DNA of 41,168 nucleotides from JAPEKQ01 sp964597945. GTDB lineage: Bacteria > Joyebacterota > Joyebacteria > Joyebacterales > Joyebacteraceae. The stretch spans positions 1-41,168 of the forward strand of contig CAZRAD010000006.1 in NCBI GenBank assembly GCA_964597945.1. Reading direction: 5' to 3'. Positions 6,953 through 15,390 of this stretch are shown here, one piece after another. Each line of letters starts with the position of its first letter. Within the stretch, counting starts at the first letter, position 1. The position numbers were made by a program, and so were the translations under genes. Below the pieces are notes generated by a model. The model saw nothing but the letters and a program-made list of their open reading frames with translations. It did no database searches and was not told where the DNA came from.

Positions 6953-9900
6953 TTACTTGAGCAGCACCATCTTCGTGCTGCCGGTGAAGCTCTCTGCCTG
7001 CATCCGGGCGAAGTAGACGCCCGAGGCGACGCTGCGGCCGTTGTCGTCGCGCCCGTCCCACGTCACCGTGTGCCAGCCCGGCGTCTGCTGGCCGTCGACC
7101 AGCGTCTTCACCAGCTGACCCGCGATGTTGTAGATCGCCAGCTCCACATGGCCCTCATGCGGTGCGGCGTAGGTCACGACCGTCACCGGGTTGAACGGGT
7201 TCGGGCTCACACCGGCCAGCGTGTACCGCACCGGCGTATCGAATTCGTCGACACCGGTACCGGCCGCGCCGATGACCCGCACGCACCAGCTATTGACGGT
7301 GCCGAGATCCGCACCGGCGTTGTCGCTCACCCAGAGCTCCCAATCGCCGTTCGCGTTCTCGCCGATGAAGTCATCAAGGGTGCCCGGGCCGCTGACCGGC
7401 AGCTCATCCGGGTACCAACCGACGATGTTGTCGGCGCTGCCGCCGGAGCGGTTGTGCAGACAGACCGTCGTCCCATCAGGTGAGATCAGGTTGACGATGA
7501 GGTCACCGATGTACGTGTGCGTGAGGTCGAGCGAGACCTCGAGTTCGCTGATCTCGACGTCATCCGGGAACGCCAGATAGGTCGAGACACCCGCGGGGGT
7601 CGAGTCCGGGATCGGAAGCGCCGGACTGTCGCAGTACTCGTACGTCATCGTCGGGGTCAGTGTGAAGTCGACGCGTGCGGTAACCGCGCCCTCGTTCACC
7701 ACAACACCCGTCTCGACGCCGGTCGACCAGTCGAGCTTGCTCGCCGTTACGGTGTAGGTGCCGGCGTACATCTCGTCGAGGAGGTAGTAGCCCGTCCCAT
7801 CCGTCGTGGTCGACGCGCCGCCCGGCATCGCCGTGATGAGCACGCCGCTGTTCTCCATGCCGCCATCCAGCGTCACCATGCCGCTGATCCCGCCGGTCGG
7901 GGCGCTCTCGAGCGTGATCAGGTAGATCACGGTGTTCTCGAGGAGGTCCTTCCGCCCGGCAGCGTCTGCGGCCGCGTAGTTGAACGAGTAGAACACGATC
8001 TGGCCGCTCGCCGGGTCCGGCGTGTCGTCGTAGACCAGCACGCTCGGAAGCGTCGAGTAGCTCGACCAGGTCATCACGATGTCGGCATCCGCTGTCGGGA
8101 TGTAGGAGTCAGCGTCCCCGTAGCCGCTGTAGCCGACCGTCATGGTGCCGAGCGTGTTCGGGAACGATGCGATCGGATGCGACGCGTCGTAGACCGCTAC
8201 GTCACCGCTCGAATCGTGCTCCCAGTCGCTCGCGTGAAGCACGTTCGCTGCGAACGTCGGGTACCCGGGGTAGCTCGCCGCATCGTACGCCAGCTCGCCG
8301 CCCTCGATGATGAGCTTGCCGCCGCCGGCAACATAACTCTCGAGGTTCGTGCGGTAGGCCGCCTCCAGCACGGGCTGCGTGCTGCTGCCTGTTGACCAGA
8401 TGATGAAATCGTAGTTCATCCAGCTCATCGGATCAGACGCCGCAGCCGTCTCGATGGTCACGTCGTACCCGAGATCGACCAGGTCGGCCTCGAATTCGCT
8501 CACCGAGCGCTCGTCCACGACGCCGTTCCAGACATCGACGACGCCACCGCTCTTGTCGAGCTTGACCAGTTCCTGACGCGCCGCGACCGTGTCGTTGATC
8601 ACGAGAAGGTTCGCGAGCGTCTCCTCGAGCTGGAAGTCGAACGTCTCGGCCGCCTCGTCCACCGTGATCCCCATGGTGACGGGGATATGGTGGTACGCGC
8701 GGACGTTCATCGTGTAGTTGAAGTACGGAAGCGTCTGCGAGTACTGACCCGTCACCGGGTCACTCGTCGTCTCCGCGTAGAGCGACATGTCGTCAGCACG
8801 ATAGAACCGGACCGTCGCCTCCAGAGGCGTGCCGGTGCCGATCTCGGTGACCGTACCCGACACGACGCCGCTCGGCGCGAAGTCCATGTAGAAGTCATGG
8901 TCGTTCGCCCCGTACATCACGAAGACGTCCTCGAAGAGCGTGATGTACCCGAACTTGAGGACGTACACATCGTAGTGGTCGACCGGCAGGTCGCCCTCGA
9001 TGGTGTACGCGCCGCCGACGCCCGAGACAGCCGTGAAGACCGGCGTGGCGCCCGTCGTGTCGCTGCCCGCGGCGTATCCCTTGATGACGGCGCCCTCGAT
9101 CGGAGCACGCGCCGGGGCCTCGTAGACCTCACCGGCCAGCTGGCCGTAGACGACCTGGACCGTGATGTCCTCGGTGTAGTTGTTGAATCCGGCCTTACCC
9201 ATCACGGCTGTGACGGTCCCGCTGCTCGTCGGCGTGACCGGCACGTCGAGCACGGTCATGACGCCGGAGCCGCCCGAGAGGTCAAGACCGCAACCCTCGA
9301 TGGTGTAATCGAAGTTGGTCTCGGAGTTCGTCATCGTCACCGTGCCCTCGATGTACGGGGCCAGCGCTCCATAGAGGCCGATCGACGCAACCTCGGCGTC
9401 GATGTCGTGCGTCGCGAAATCCGCGCCGCCCGTCACCGGGATGACGTCCTCGAGACAGTTATACGTCTCGCCGATCTCGCTGCCGACGATCAAGAGATCC
9501 TGGCCGTAGTCGCTCTCGAGCGTCATCGTGGCCTGACCGTTGATGTCGGTAACGCTCTCCATCGTCTGGAAGTTCCAGCCGGTCACCGTCAGCACGACGT
9601 CCGGGAGTGGCAGATCCTCGTCGTCCAGGACCGTGATCGTGACGTCGGTCTGCGTGCTGATCGGAATGGACGGAGGAACGATCGTGTAGCTCACCGGAAC
9701 GATGGCCAGAATGTCGGCCGTGTAGGTCTCCGTGTTGAAGCCGGTCACGGTCAGCGTCATGGTCTCGCCGACCGGGATCATGCTCAGGACATCCATCGTG
9801 ACGTTGCCGGACGCGTCGGTGGTCCCGGAGGCGTAGATCGTGCCGTCGTGGTACAGACAGCAGAGCGCCTCCTCGACAGGCGTCGCGCCGTCCATTACGC

Positions 9901-11674
9901 CGACATCCCAGGTGACCATGTTCGGGTAGATCACCGGAAGATGCGTGACCGTGATCGGGGCCGGCGAGTCGGACCGGACGCGAAGCGATGGATCGCCGAA
10001 GAGGTTCCATGTCAGGAACATCTCGTCTCCACCGGAGCCGTACTCGTCGATCATGTGACCACAGCCGTTGAAGTAGAGTCCGCCAACCGTGCGCTTGGCT
10101 CCGGCAACGAGGAGGTCGACGATCTCGTCCTGCGCGTCCATCGGCGGGTTCCAGGACTGGTTGACCGACGACATGTAGGCTCCGATCGCCCCAGTCGGCT
10201 CACCATTGGTGCCGTTCGTCGCGCGCATCCACGCCTCGGCGTAGCAGGTGTAGCCGTTGAACTGTCCGTTGACGCACGCGACGCTCACGATGTGCGGGAG
10301 CATATTGTCGTTAGTCAGCGCATTCACGTGCGTGTTCGAGAACCCGGTCGAACTCCAGCTCGTTGTCGAACCATGACCGGTGTAGTTGATGATGCTGCGC
10401 CCCTCGTTGAGGGCCGCCGTCACCATCGCCGCGGTGCCGGTCGGGTCGTAGATCTGGTCGACCTCGGTGTAGGTGAAGCCGAGCAGGTCGGTCCGGATGT
10501 TGTCGAGATGCTCGTCGTCGTACTCACCGTCGTCGCCGGGACCCTGGTTCGACGCCACACCCATGCCCTTGTGGTACCACTCACCAGCCGCGTGCGGACG
10601 CTTTTCGTACTCGACCGAGCGGAGGACCTGGGTCTCGACGTCGCCGATGGTCTCGGCGGAGAACCGGCCGACGAACAGATCGGCGTAGTTGTCGCCCGAG
10701 ATGAGCGAGAACGACGGATCGGACGAACCGCCGCCTCCCGTCAGCGTCGGCACCTGCGCGGCGTCACCGACGAGCAGGACGTAGGTCAGCCCGTTGGTGT
10801 TGTAGTAGTTCGTGATGTAGGTCTTGATGTTCGCAGCGGAACCGCCGGCGTCGGTGACCGTGACCATCTCACACGGCACGCCCATCTGGTTCTTCCAGTC
10901 GACCAGCGGCTGCATGGCGGAGAGCCACGCGGCATCGTCATAGCAGATGACGAGCATGTTACCCATGTCATCGACCGACGGGTAGCGCGACTGCGGCGCG
11001 TCGGCGAAGTTGAGAAAGTGCCGCTCGTAGATCTTGCGGAACTCGGAGTTCATCGCCGCCGGGCGGTGCGTCAGCGGACTCACGGCCGCACCGGACTCCG
11101 TCACCTCGACCGTCACGCGGTCGTAGACGCGGAGTGTCTGCGTCGCCGGGTTGTACTGGACCGGGTTGACGACAACGACCATTCCGCGGAAATCGCGCAT
11201 GATGTACGGCTCGCGAGCCGTCGCCAGCTCGGCGGGGTACCACGCGTCGGTCCCGTAGAAGTCGTCGAACTCGTAGGCCACGGTGGCCGGATCGATGTTC
11301 CGATAGAGATTACCCTTCGACGGGGCGACCGGGATGTTCTCGAAGTCGGTGAAGTGCGAGGAGAGAACGCGGACGGCCATGTCTGCGTCGTCGGGGATGA
11401 TGATGCTTCGACACACGTTCGGGAGTTCGGGAAGCCCGAGCTCGAGGAGTGTGCTCTCCTCGCCCAGACCGATGGCGTAGTACGTCGCCCCATCGATCTC
11501 GACGGTGTTCGTCGTAACGCTCGAGAGCTCATACTCCAGAACGGTCCGACCGATCGACGACTCGACCACGCGAGCCACGACCGGCTGGGTTCCACTGCCG
11601 ACCGCGAGCGTCTCAGCGCTCAGCACCATCGGAAGCAGCAGAACGAGACACAGCGCGATCAACGCGTTGCGCAC
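6953..11674 (-). CDS. Large secreted gingipain-like C25 peptidase with P-domain and FlgD-like C-terminal domain
   Basis: A 1573-residue exported cysteine peptidase. The GTG start at 11674 follows GGAGGTGAACC. A signal peptide (RNALIALCLVLLLPMVLSA) leads into a propeptide to about residue 215. The C25 catalytic domain spans about 236-563, with His434 (NYTGHGS) and Cys467 (VACVNGQF). Then come Ig-like and carboxypeptidase-regulatory-like beta domains (about 570-1018) and a class-I glutamine-amidotransferase-like fold (about 1020-1255; YVAGGGKLIIEGGELAYD). Another CarboxypepD_reg-like repeat, a proprotein-convertase P-domain (about 1350-1468; GDLIVNLISPDGT, NGDWELWVSD) and a FlgD/sorting-type domain (PNPFNP ... 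KMVLLK) finish the chain. It is probably cell-surface or secreted and degrades protein. It is a paralogue of the gene at 1-1120. Confidence 0.93.
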   Translation of the reverse strand: MRNALIALCLVLLLPMVLSAETLAVGSGTQPVVARVVESSIGRTVLEYELSSVTTNTVEIDGATYYAIGLGEESTLLELGLPELPNVCRSIIIPDDADMAVRVLSSHFTDFENIPVAPSKGNLYRNIDPATVAYEFDDFYGTDAWYPAELATAREPYIMRDFRGMVVVVNPVQYNPATQTLRVYDRVTVEVTESGAAVSPLTHRPAAMNSEFRKIYERHFLNFADAPQSRYPSVDDMGNMLVICYDDAAWLSAMQPLVDWKNQMGVPCEMVTVTDAGGSAANIKTYITNYYNTNGLTYVLLVGDAAQVPTLTGGGGSSDPSFSLISGDNYADLFVGRFSAETIGDVETQVLRSVEYEKRPHAAGEWYHKGMGVASNQGPGDDGEYDDEHLDNIRTDLLGFTYTEVDQIYDPTGTAAMVTAALNEGRSIINYTGHGSTTSWSSTGFSNTHVNALTNDNMLPHIVSVACVNGQFNGYTCYAEAWMRATNGTNGEPTGAIGAYMSSVNQSWNPPMDAQDEIVDLLVAGAKRTVGGLYFNGCGHMIDEYGSGGDEMFLTWNLFGDPSLRVRSDSPAPITVTHLPVIYPNMVTWDVGVMDGATPVEEALCCLYHDGTIYASGTTDASGNVTMDVLSMIPVGETMTLTVTGFNTETYTADILAIVPVSYTIVPPSIPISTQTDVTITVLDDEDLPLPDVVLTVTGWNFQTMESVTDINGQATMTLESDYGQDLLIVGSEIGETYNCLEDVIPVTGGADFATHDIDAEVASIGLYGALAPYIEGTVTMTNSETNFDYTIEGCGLDLSGGSGVMTVLDVPVTPTSSGTVTAVMGKAGFNNYTEDITVQVVYGQLAGEVYEAPARAPIEGAVIKGYAAGSDTTGATPVFTAVSGVGGAYTIEGDLPVDHYDVYVLKFGYITLFEDVFVMYGANDHDFYMDFAPSGVVSGTVTEIGTGTPLEATVRFYRADDMSLYAETTSDPVTGQYSQTLPYFNYTMNVRAYHHIPVTMGITVDEAAETFDFQLEETLANLLVINDTVAARQELVKLDKSGGVVDVWNGVVDERSVSEFEADLVDLGYDVTIETAAASDPMSWMNYDFIIWSTGSSTQPVLEAAYRTNLESYVAGGGKLIIEGGELAYDAASYPGYPTFAANVLHASDWEHDSSGDVAVYDASHPIASFPNTLGTMTVGYSGYGDADSYIPTADADIVMTWSSYSTLPSVLVYDDTPDPASGQIVFYSFNYAAADAAGRKDLLENTVIYLITLESAPTGGISGMVTLDGGMENSGVLITAMPGGASTTTDGTGYYLLDEMYAGTYTVTASKLDWSTGVETGVVVNEGAVTARVDFTLTPTMTYEYCDSPALPIPDSTPAGVSTYLAFPDDVEISELEVSLDLTHTYIGDLIVNLISPDGTTVCLHNRSGGSADNIVGWYPDELPVSGPGTLDDFIGENANGDWELWVSDNAGADLGTVNSWCVRVIGAAGTGVDEFDTPVRYTLAGVSPNPFNPVTVVTYAAPHEGHVELAIYNIAGQLVKTLVDGQQTPGWHTVTWDGRDDNGRSVASGVYFARMQAESFTGSTKMVLLK

Positions 11675-11794
11675 GGTTCACCTCCACGGTTGAGAGACAC
11701 AGCGACTCATCCACCAGCGTCGGCGACCCAGTCATCCGGACCGCATCCGCAGGCGAACGCGCTTGGAATTATCCCTAAGTGCCCACAGAGCATC

Positions 11795-11823
11795 ATTATA
11801 GCACATCCTCAGCAGTTTGTCAT
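11795..11823 (-). promoter_or_regulatory. Sigma-70-type promoter of the large C25 peptidase
   Basis: On the minus strand, -35 ATGACA (11823-11818) and consensus -10 TATAAT (11800-11795) are 17 bases apart. The leader would be about 114 nt. The sequence ATGACAAACT at the -35 is shared with the promoter at 1284-1311. Confidence 0.75.
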
Positions 11824-11963
11824 CAGGCAATGTCCAAACCCCGCCGCAGAGGTCGCTCACACCGCACCGCCGGCAGCGCAGGCGTGCCCGGCGAGAACCC
11901 CACGCCCGGGGTGGCCTGCGTCACGCAGGCCATCTGTACACAGGCCATCTGGCCACGAAGAAA

Positions 11964-11988
11964 GGGCCGGGAGTGTCCCTCCCGGCCC
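11964..11988 (-). terminator. Intrinsic terminator of the porin-acs-MFS operon
   Basis: On the minus strand GGGCCGGGAG and CTCCCGGCCC form a 10-bp stem with a five-base loop, followed by TTTCTTC. It lies about 30 bases after the stop of the carrier gene at 12017. Confidence 0.88.
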
Positions 11989-12016
11989 CTTGTTGCGCTC
12001 TCTTCGGACTGCTGTT

Positions 12017-13273
12017 CTACGCGGCCTTCGGAGGCCTGATCGAGACGGCGATGACCGCCGCCACCAGACAGGCGACACCGGCGATGGTGAAGGCCAGCGG
12101 GAAGTTGTTCAGGTCGCCGAGCTTGCCACCCATGACCGGGCCGAAGATCCCGCCGACGCCGTAGGCAAGGAAGACCCAGCCGTAGTTCTGCCCGATGTAC
12201 TTCGCCCCGAACGTGTCGGCCGTTGTGGTCGGGAAGAGCGCGAAGTTGCCGCCGAAGTTGAAACCGATCAGCGTCGCACCGAGGTAAAGCAGCGCCTTCG
12301 TGCCGGCCATGAACGGGAAGAGGATCACGAGGATTCCCTGCGTCGCCGTCATGATCACAACCGACGTCTTACGACCGAGCTTGTCGCTCATCGCACCCCA
12401 GGCGATGCGTCCGATACCGTTGGCCAGCGAGAAGAACACGGCCATGGCCGTACCGGCTACCGCCGACGCCGCGACCGGATCCATCCCGTTCGTCTCGAGC
12501 GCCTGGCTCGGGAAGAGCTTCATCAGACCGATCGACATCAGCCCCGCGCCCGCGCTGAAAAGGAAGGTCAGGAAGATCATGTAGAACTGCGGGGTCTTGA
12601 GCATCGCGCCCGAGTCGAAGTTCACCGTGCCCATGGTGGGCTTGCCGTTGGTCGTGGCCTCAGGAGGCGTGTAGCCCGCCGGGAGCCAGGTCTTCGGCGG
12701 GAAGGTCATGACGAGCGCACCGAGAATGGTCGCTGCCGCGAAGACGACACCGTAGACGATGAACGTTGTCGACAGACCCATGTTCTCAATCATATGACCC
12801 CAGGCGCCGGCCATCTTCACCCAGATAGTCGCCCCGAATCCGAAACCTGCGACCGCGAGGCCGGTGATGAGCCCCTTCTTGTCGGGGAACCAGCGCATAC
12901 CGACCGCGATCGGCACGACGTACGCCAGGCCGATACCCGAACCGCCGATGATGCCGACGAAGATGAAGATGGGCCAGAAGGAGGTGCCGCCGAAGAGACC
13001 GGCGAGCAGGTAACCAGCGCCGAGCACGAGGCCACCGGAGATGGCCAGCTTGCGCGGGCCGACCTTCGGCATCATGCGGCCGGCGATCACCATGACAATG
13101 GCGAAGAGCGCGAGGCCTGCCGAAAAGACCATCTGTGTTTCCGTCTTGGTCCAGCCTGCTTCGACGAGGGGCTTGGTGAAGACGCTCCATGCATAGATCG
13201 CACCCAAACAGAGCTGGATGAGAATGGCGCCGACCACAACAAGCCCGCGATTCATCGTTTTCTCTTGAGCCAT
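12017..13273 (-). CDS. MFS transporter, oxalate/formate antiporter (OFA)-like family
   Basis: A 418-residue inner-membrane carrier with about 12 membrane segments. The N-terminal pattern (LGAIYAWSVFTKPLVEAGWT) and GLAYVVPIAVGMRWFPDKKG are typical of the OFA family, which moves oxalate/formate, pyruvate, lactate or related small acids. A SDKLGRK loop lies in the second half, as expected for MFS. AAGGAGATGAC precedes the ATG. It is the last gene after a porin and acetyl-CoA synthetase, so a small carboxylate such as acetate is the likely substrate, but this is inferred from context. Confidence 0.88.
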   Translation of the reverse strand: MAQEKTMNRGLVVVGAILIQLCLGAIYAWSVFTKPLVEAGWTKTETQMVFSAGLALFAIVMVIAGRMMPKVGPRKLAISGGLVLGAGYLLAGLFGGTSFWPIFIFVGIIGGSGIGLAYVVPIAVGMRWFPDKKGLITGLAVAGFGFGATIWVKMAGAWGHMIENMGLSTTFIVYGVVFAAATILGALVMTFPPKTWLPAGYTPPEATTNGKPTMGTVNFDSGAMLKTPQFYMIFLTFLFSAGAGLMSIGLMKLFPSQALETNGMDPVAASAVAGTAMAVFFSLANGIGRIAWGAMSDKLGRKTSVVIMTATQGILVILFPFMAGTKALLYLGATLIGFNFGGNFALFPTTTADTFGAKYIGQNYGWVFLAYGVGGIFGPVMGGKLGDLNNFPLAFTIAGVACLVAAVIAVSIRPPKAA

Positions 13274-13300
13274 GTCATCTCCTTAATGAGACATCGAAAA

Positions 13301-13330
13301 CGGGGGCGGCCCGAAATCGAGCCACCCCCG
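13301..13330 (-). terminator. Hairpin with U-tract between acs and the MFS gene
   Basis: On the minus strand CGGGGGTGGC pairs with GCCGCCCCCG (one G-T wobble, ten-base loop), followed by TTTTCG. It lies in the 69-base gap between the two genes and probably lowers carrier expression relative to the synthetase (partial terminator). Confidence 0.75.
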
Positions 13331-13342
13331 CGGATTGAAATG

Positions 13343-15304
13343 CTACTTCGCCTTCCCGATCTCCTCAACAGCCTCGGGATTGGCCAGCGTGGAGGTGTCA
13401 CCGACCTCCTCGCCGATGGCCTTGGCGCGGATGACGCGACGCATGATCTTGCCGGAGCGCGTCTTCGGAACGTCGTTGACGAATCCGATGTAGTCGGGAC
13501 GGGCGATCTTGCCGATCTCGACTCCGACGTGCTCGCGCAGCTCCGCCCTGAGCTCCTCGCTCGGCTCGACGCCCTTGCGAAGCACGACGAACGCGGCCAG
13601 CGACTCACCCTTGAGCTCGTGCGGCTTGCCGATAACTGCGGACTCGGCGACCTTCGGGTGACTGACGAGCGCGGACTCGACCTCGGAGTTTCCGATCCGG
13701 TGACCGGCGACGTTCAGCACGTCATCGGCGCGACCCTGGATCCAGAAGTATCCGTCCTCGTCCATGCGAGTCACGTCGCCGGCGAGGTAGGTCTTGTCGT
13801 AGCGGCTCCAGTACACATTCTTGTACCGCTCGGCATCCTTGTAGAGACCACGGAGCATACCGGGCCACGGCTTCTCAACGACGAGGTTGCCGCCCGCGTT
13901 CGTGATCGGGTTGCCGTCGTCATCGTAGACCTTCGCCGAGATGCCCGGGAACGGCCGCGTGCCCGAACCAGGCTTGAGCGGCGTGATGGGGAGCGGCGTG
14001 ATCATGAAGTGACCGGTCTCCGTCTGCCACCACGTATCCATGATCGGGCAGTTCTCCTTGCCGACATGGAGGTGGTACCACATCCACGCCTCGGGGTTGA
14101 TCGGCTCGCCGACCGAACCCAGGATGCGCAGCGACTTCATCGCGTGCTTCTCCGGATGCTCATCGCCCAGACGCATGTGGGCGCGCACCGCCGTCGGCGA
14201 CGTGTAGAGAACCGTCACGCCGTGGCGCTCGACCATCTCCCACCACCTATCGGCCTCGGGGTACGCCGGAGCGCCCTCGTAGATGACCGACTTGGCGCCG
14301 AGGATCATCGGAGCGTAGACGATGTAGCTGTGGCCGGTGACCCAGCCGATGTCGGCCGCGCACCACCACACATCCTTCTCCTGAAGGTCGAAGACCCACT
14401 TGAGGGTCGTCGCCGTACCGAGCGCGTAGCCGGCGTGGGCGTGCTGGATGCCCTTCGGCCGACCGGTCGTGCCGGACGTGTAGAGGATGTAGAGGAGGTC
14501 GTTGGCGTCCATGCGCTCGGTCTCGCACTCGTCGGACTGTGCAGCCGCGAGCTCGTGCCACCAGTGGTCGCGACCCTCGGTCCACGACACGGGGTCGCCG
14601 TCACGCTTGCACACGATGACGTGCTCGACCGTCTTGGCCATATCCATCGCAGCGTCGGTCTGATCTTTGAGCGCGACCTTCTTGCCGCGACGCCAGAAGT
14701 GGTCGCACGTGATGGCAACCTTGGCCTCGCAGTCGTTCATTCTCTCGGCGAACGCGTTCGGACTGAAGCCCGAGAACACGACCGAGTGGATGGCGCCGAT
14801 CTTGGCGCACGCGAGCATCGCGATGGGCAGCTCGACAAGCATCGGCATGTAGATACCGACGCGGTCGCCCTTCTTGACGCCGAGGCTCTTCAGTCCGTTG
14901 GCGATCCTGTTGACCTCGCGGTACATCTGCTCGTAGGTCCACTCCTTGGTCTCGCCGGTCTCTCCCTCGAACACGAAGCAGACGTCGTTCTTCTTGTCGG
15001 TCTTCATGTGACGGTCGAGCGCGTCGTGGACGATGTTGTACTCACCACCGGTGAACCACTTTGCCCACGGCGCGTCCCACTCGAGGACCTTATCGTAGGG
15101 CTTGTAGAACTCGAGAAGCTCGTCGGCCATTTCCTTCCAGAACCACTCGATATCCTGGCACTTCTCGAGAAGCTCATCGAGCGTGTTGAGGCCGTGCTTC
15201 TTCATCCAGGCCATCACGTTGGAGTTCGCAGCGAGCTCAGGGTTCGGCTCGAACACGCGCTTCTCCGACAACAGTACCTGAATGTCCTTCTTCTCTTCCG
15301 CCAT
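13343..15304 (-). CDS. acs: Acetyl-CoA synthetase, AMP-forming
   Basis: A 653-residue enzyme that converts acetate, ATP and CoA to acetyl-CoA, AMP and PPi. Seen in order: acs-type N-terminal region (FWKEMADELLEFYKPYDKVL), core YTSGTTGRPKG, TWWQTETGHF with the acyl-pocket Trp, GDVTRMDEDGYFWIQGRADD, and PKTRSGKIMRR. The last motif carries the catalytic, acetylatable Lys (about residue 619). Length matches the family. The ATG at 15304 is preferred over 15310 because GAGGAG lies exactly 6 bases before it and abuts the other ATG. It sits between a porin and an OFA-type carrier, consistent with scavenging of acetate or propionate. Confidence 0.95.
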   Translation of the reverse strand: MAEEKKDIQVLLSEKRVFEPNPELAANSNVMAWMKKHGLNTLDELLEKCQDIEWFWKEMADELLEFYKPYDKVLEWDAPWAKWFTGGEYNIVHDALDRHMKTDKKNDVCFVFEGETGETKEWTYEQMYREVNRIANGLKSLGVKKGDRVGIYMPMLVELPIAMLACAKIGAIHSVVFSGFSPNAFAERMNDCEAKVAITCDHFWRRGKKVALKDQTDAAMDMAKTVEHVIVCKRDGDPVSWTEGRDHWWHELAAAQSDECETERMDANDLLYILYTSGTTGRPKGIQHAHAGYALGTATTLKWVFDLQEKDVWWCAADIGWVTGHSYIVYAPMILGAKSVIYEGAPAYPEADRWWEMVERHGVTVLYTSPTAVRAHMRLGDEHPEKHAMKSLRILGSVGEPINPEAWMWYHLHVGKENCPIMDTWWQTETGHFMITPLPITPLKPGSGTRPFPGISAKVYDDDGNPITNAGGNLVVEKPWPGMLRGLYKDAERYKNVYWSRYDKTYLAGDVTRMDEDGYFWIQGRADDVLNVAGHRIGNSEVESALVSHPKVAESAVIGKPHELKGESLAAFVVLRKGVEPSEELRAELREHVGVEIGKIARPDYIGFVNDVPKTRSGKIMRRVIRAKAIGEEVGDTSTLANPEAVEEIGKAK

Positions 15305-15390
15305 GTCCATCTCCTCTGCGCTTCAGGTGGACTGCCTCTGCGACTTCACATCCCTGAATACTACTGGAGCTTCCGCATCATCGGCTGCAG

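Larger units (their letters stand above)
11675..12016. other. Intergenic region between C25 peptidase and MFS carrier genes
   Basis: This 342-base stretch has no supported gene. It carries the C25 leader and promoter (11795-11823) and the terminator of the carrier operon (11964-11988). It also has a GGCCTGCG / CGCAGGCC hairpin at 11913-11931 and an 11-base direct repeat, CAGGCCATCTG, at 11926-11936 and 11941-11951. Confidence 0.55.

Noticed and set aside
11913..11951. Hairpin and 11-base direct repeat as a mobile-element end or attachment site
   Set aside because: No transposase or integrase is nearby and no target duplication is seen; likely incidental GC-rich sequence by a terminator.
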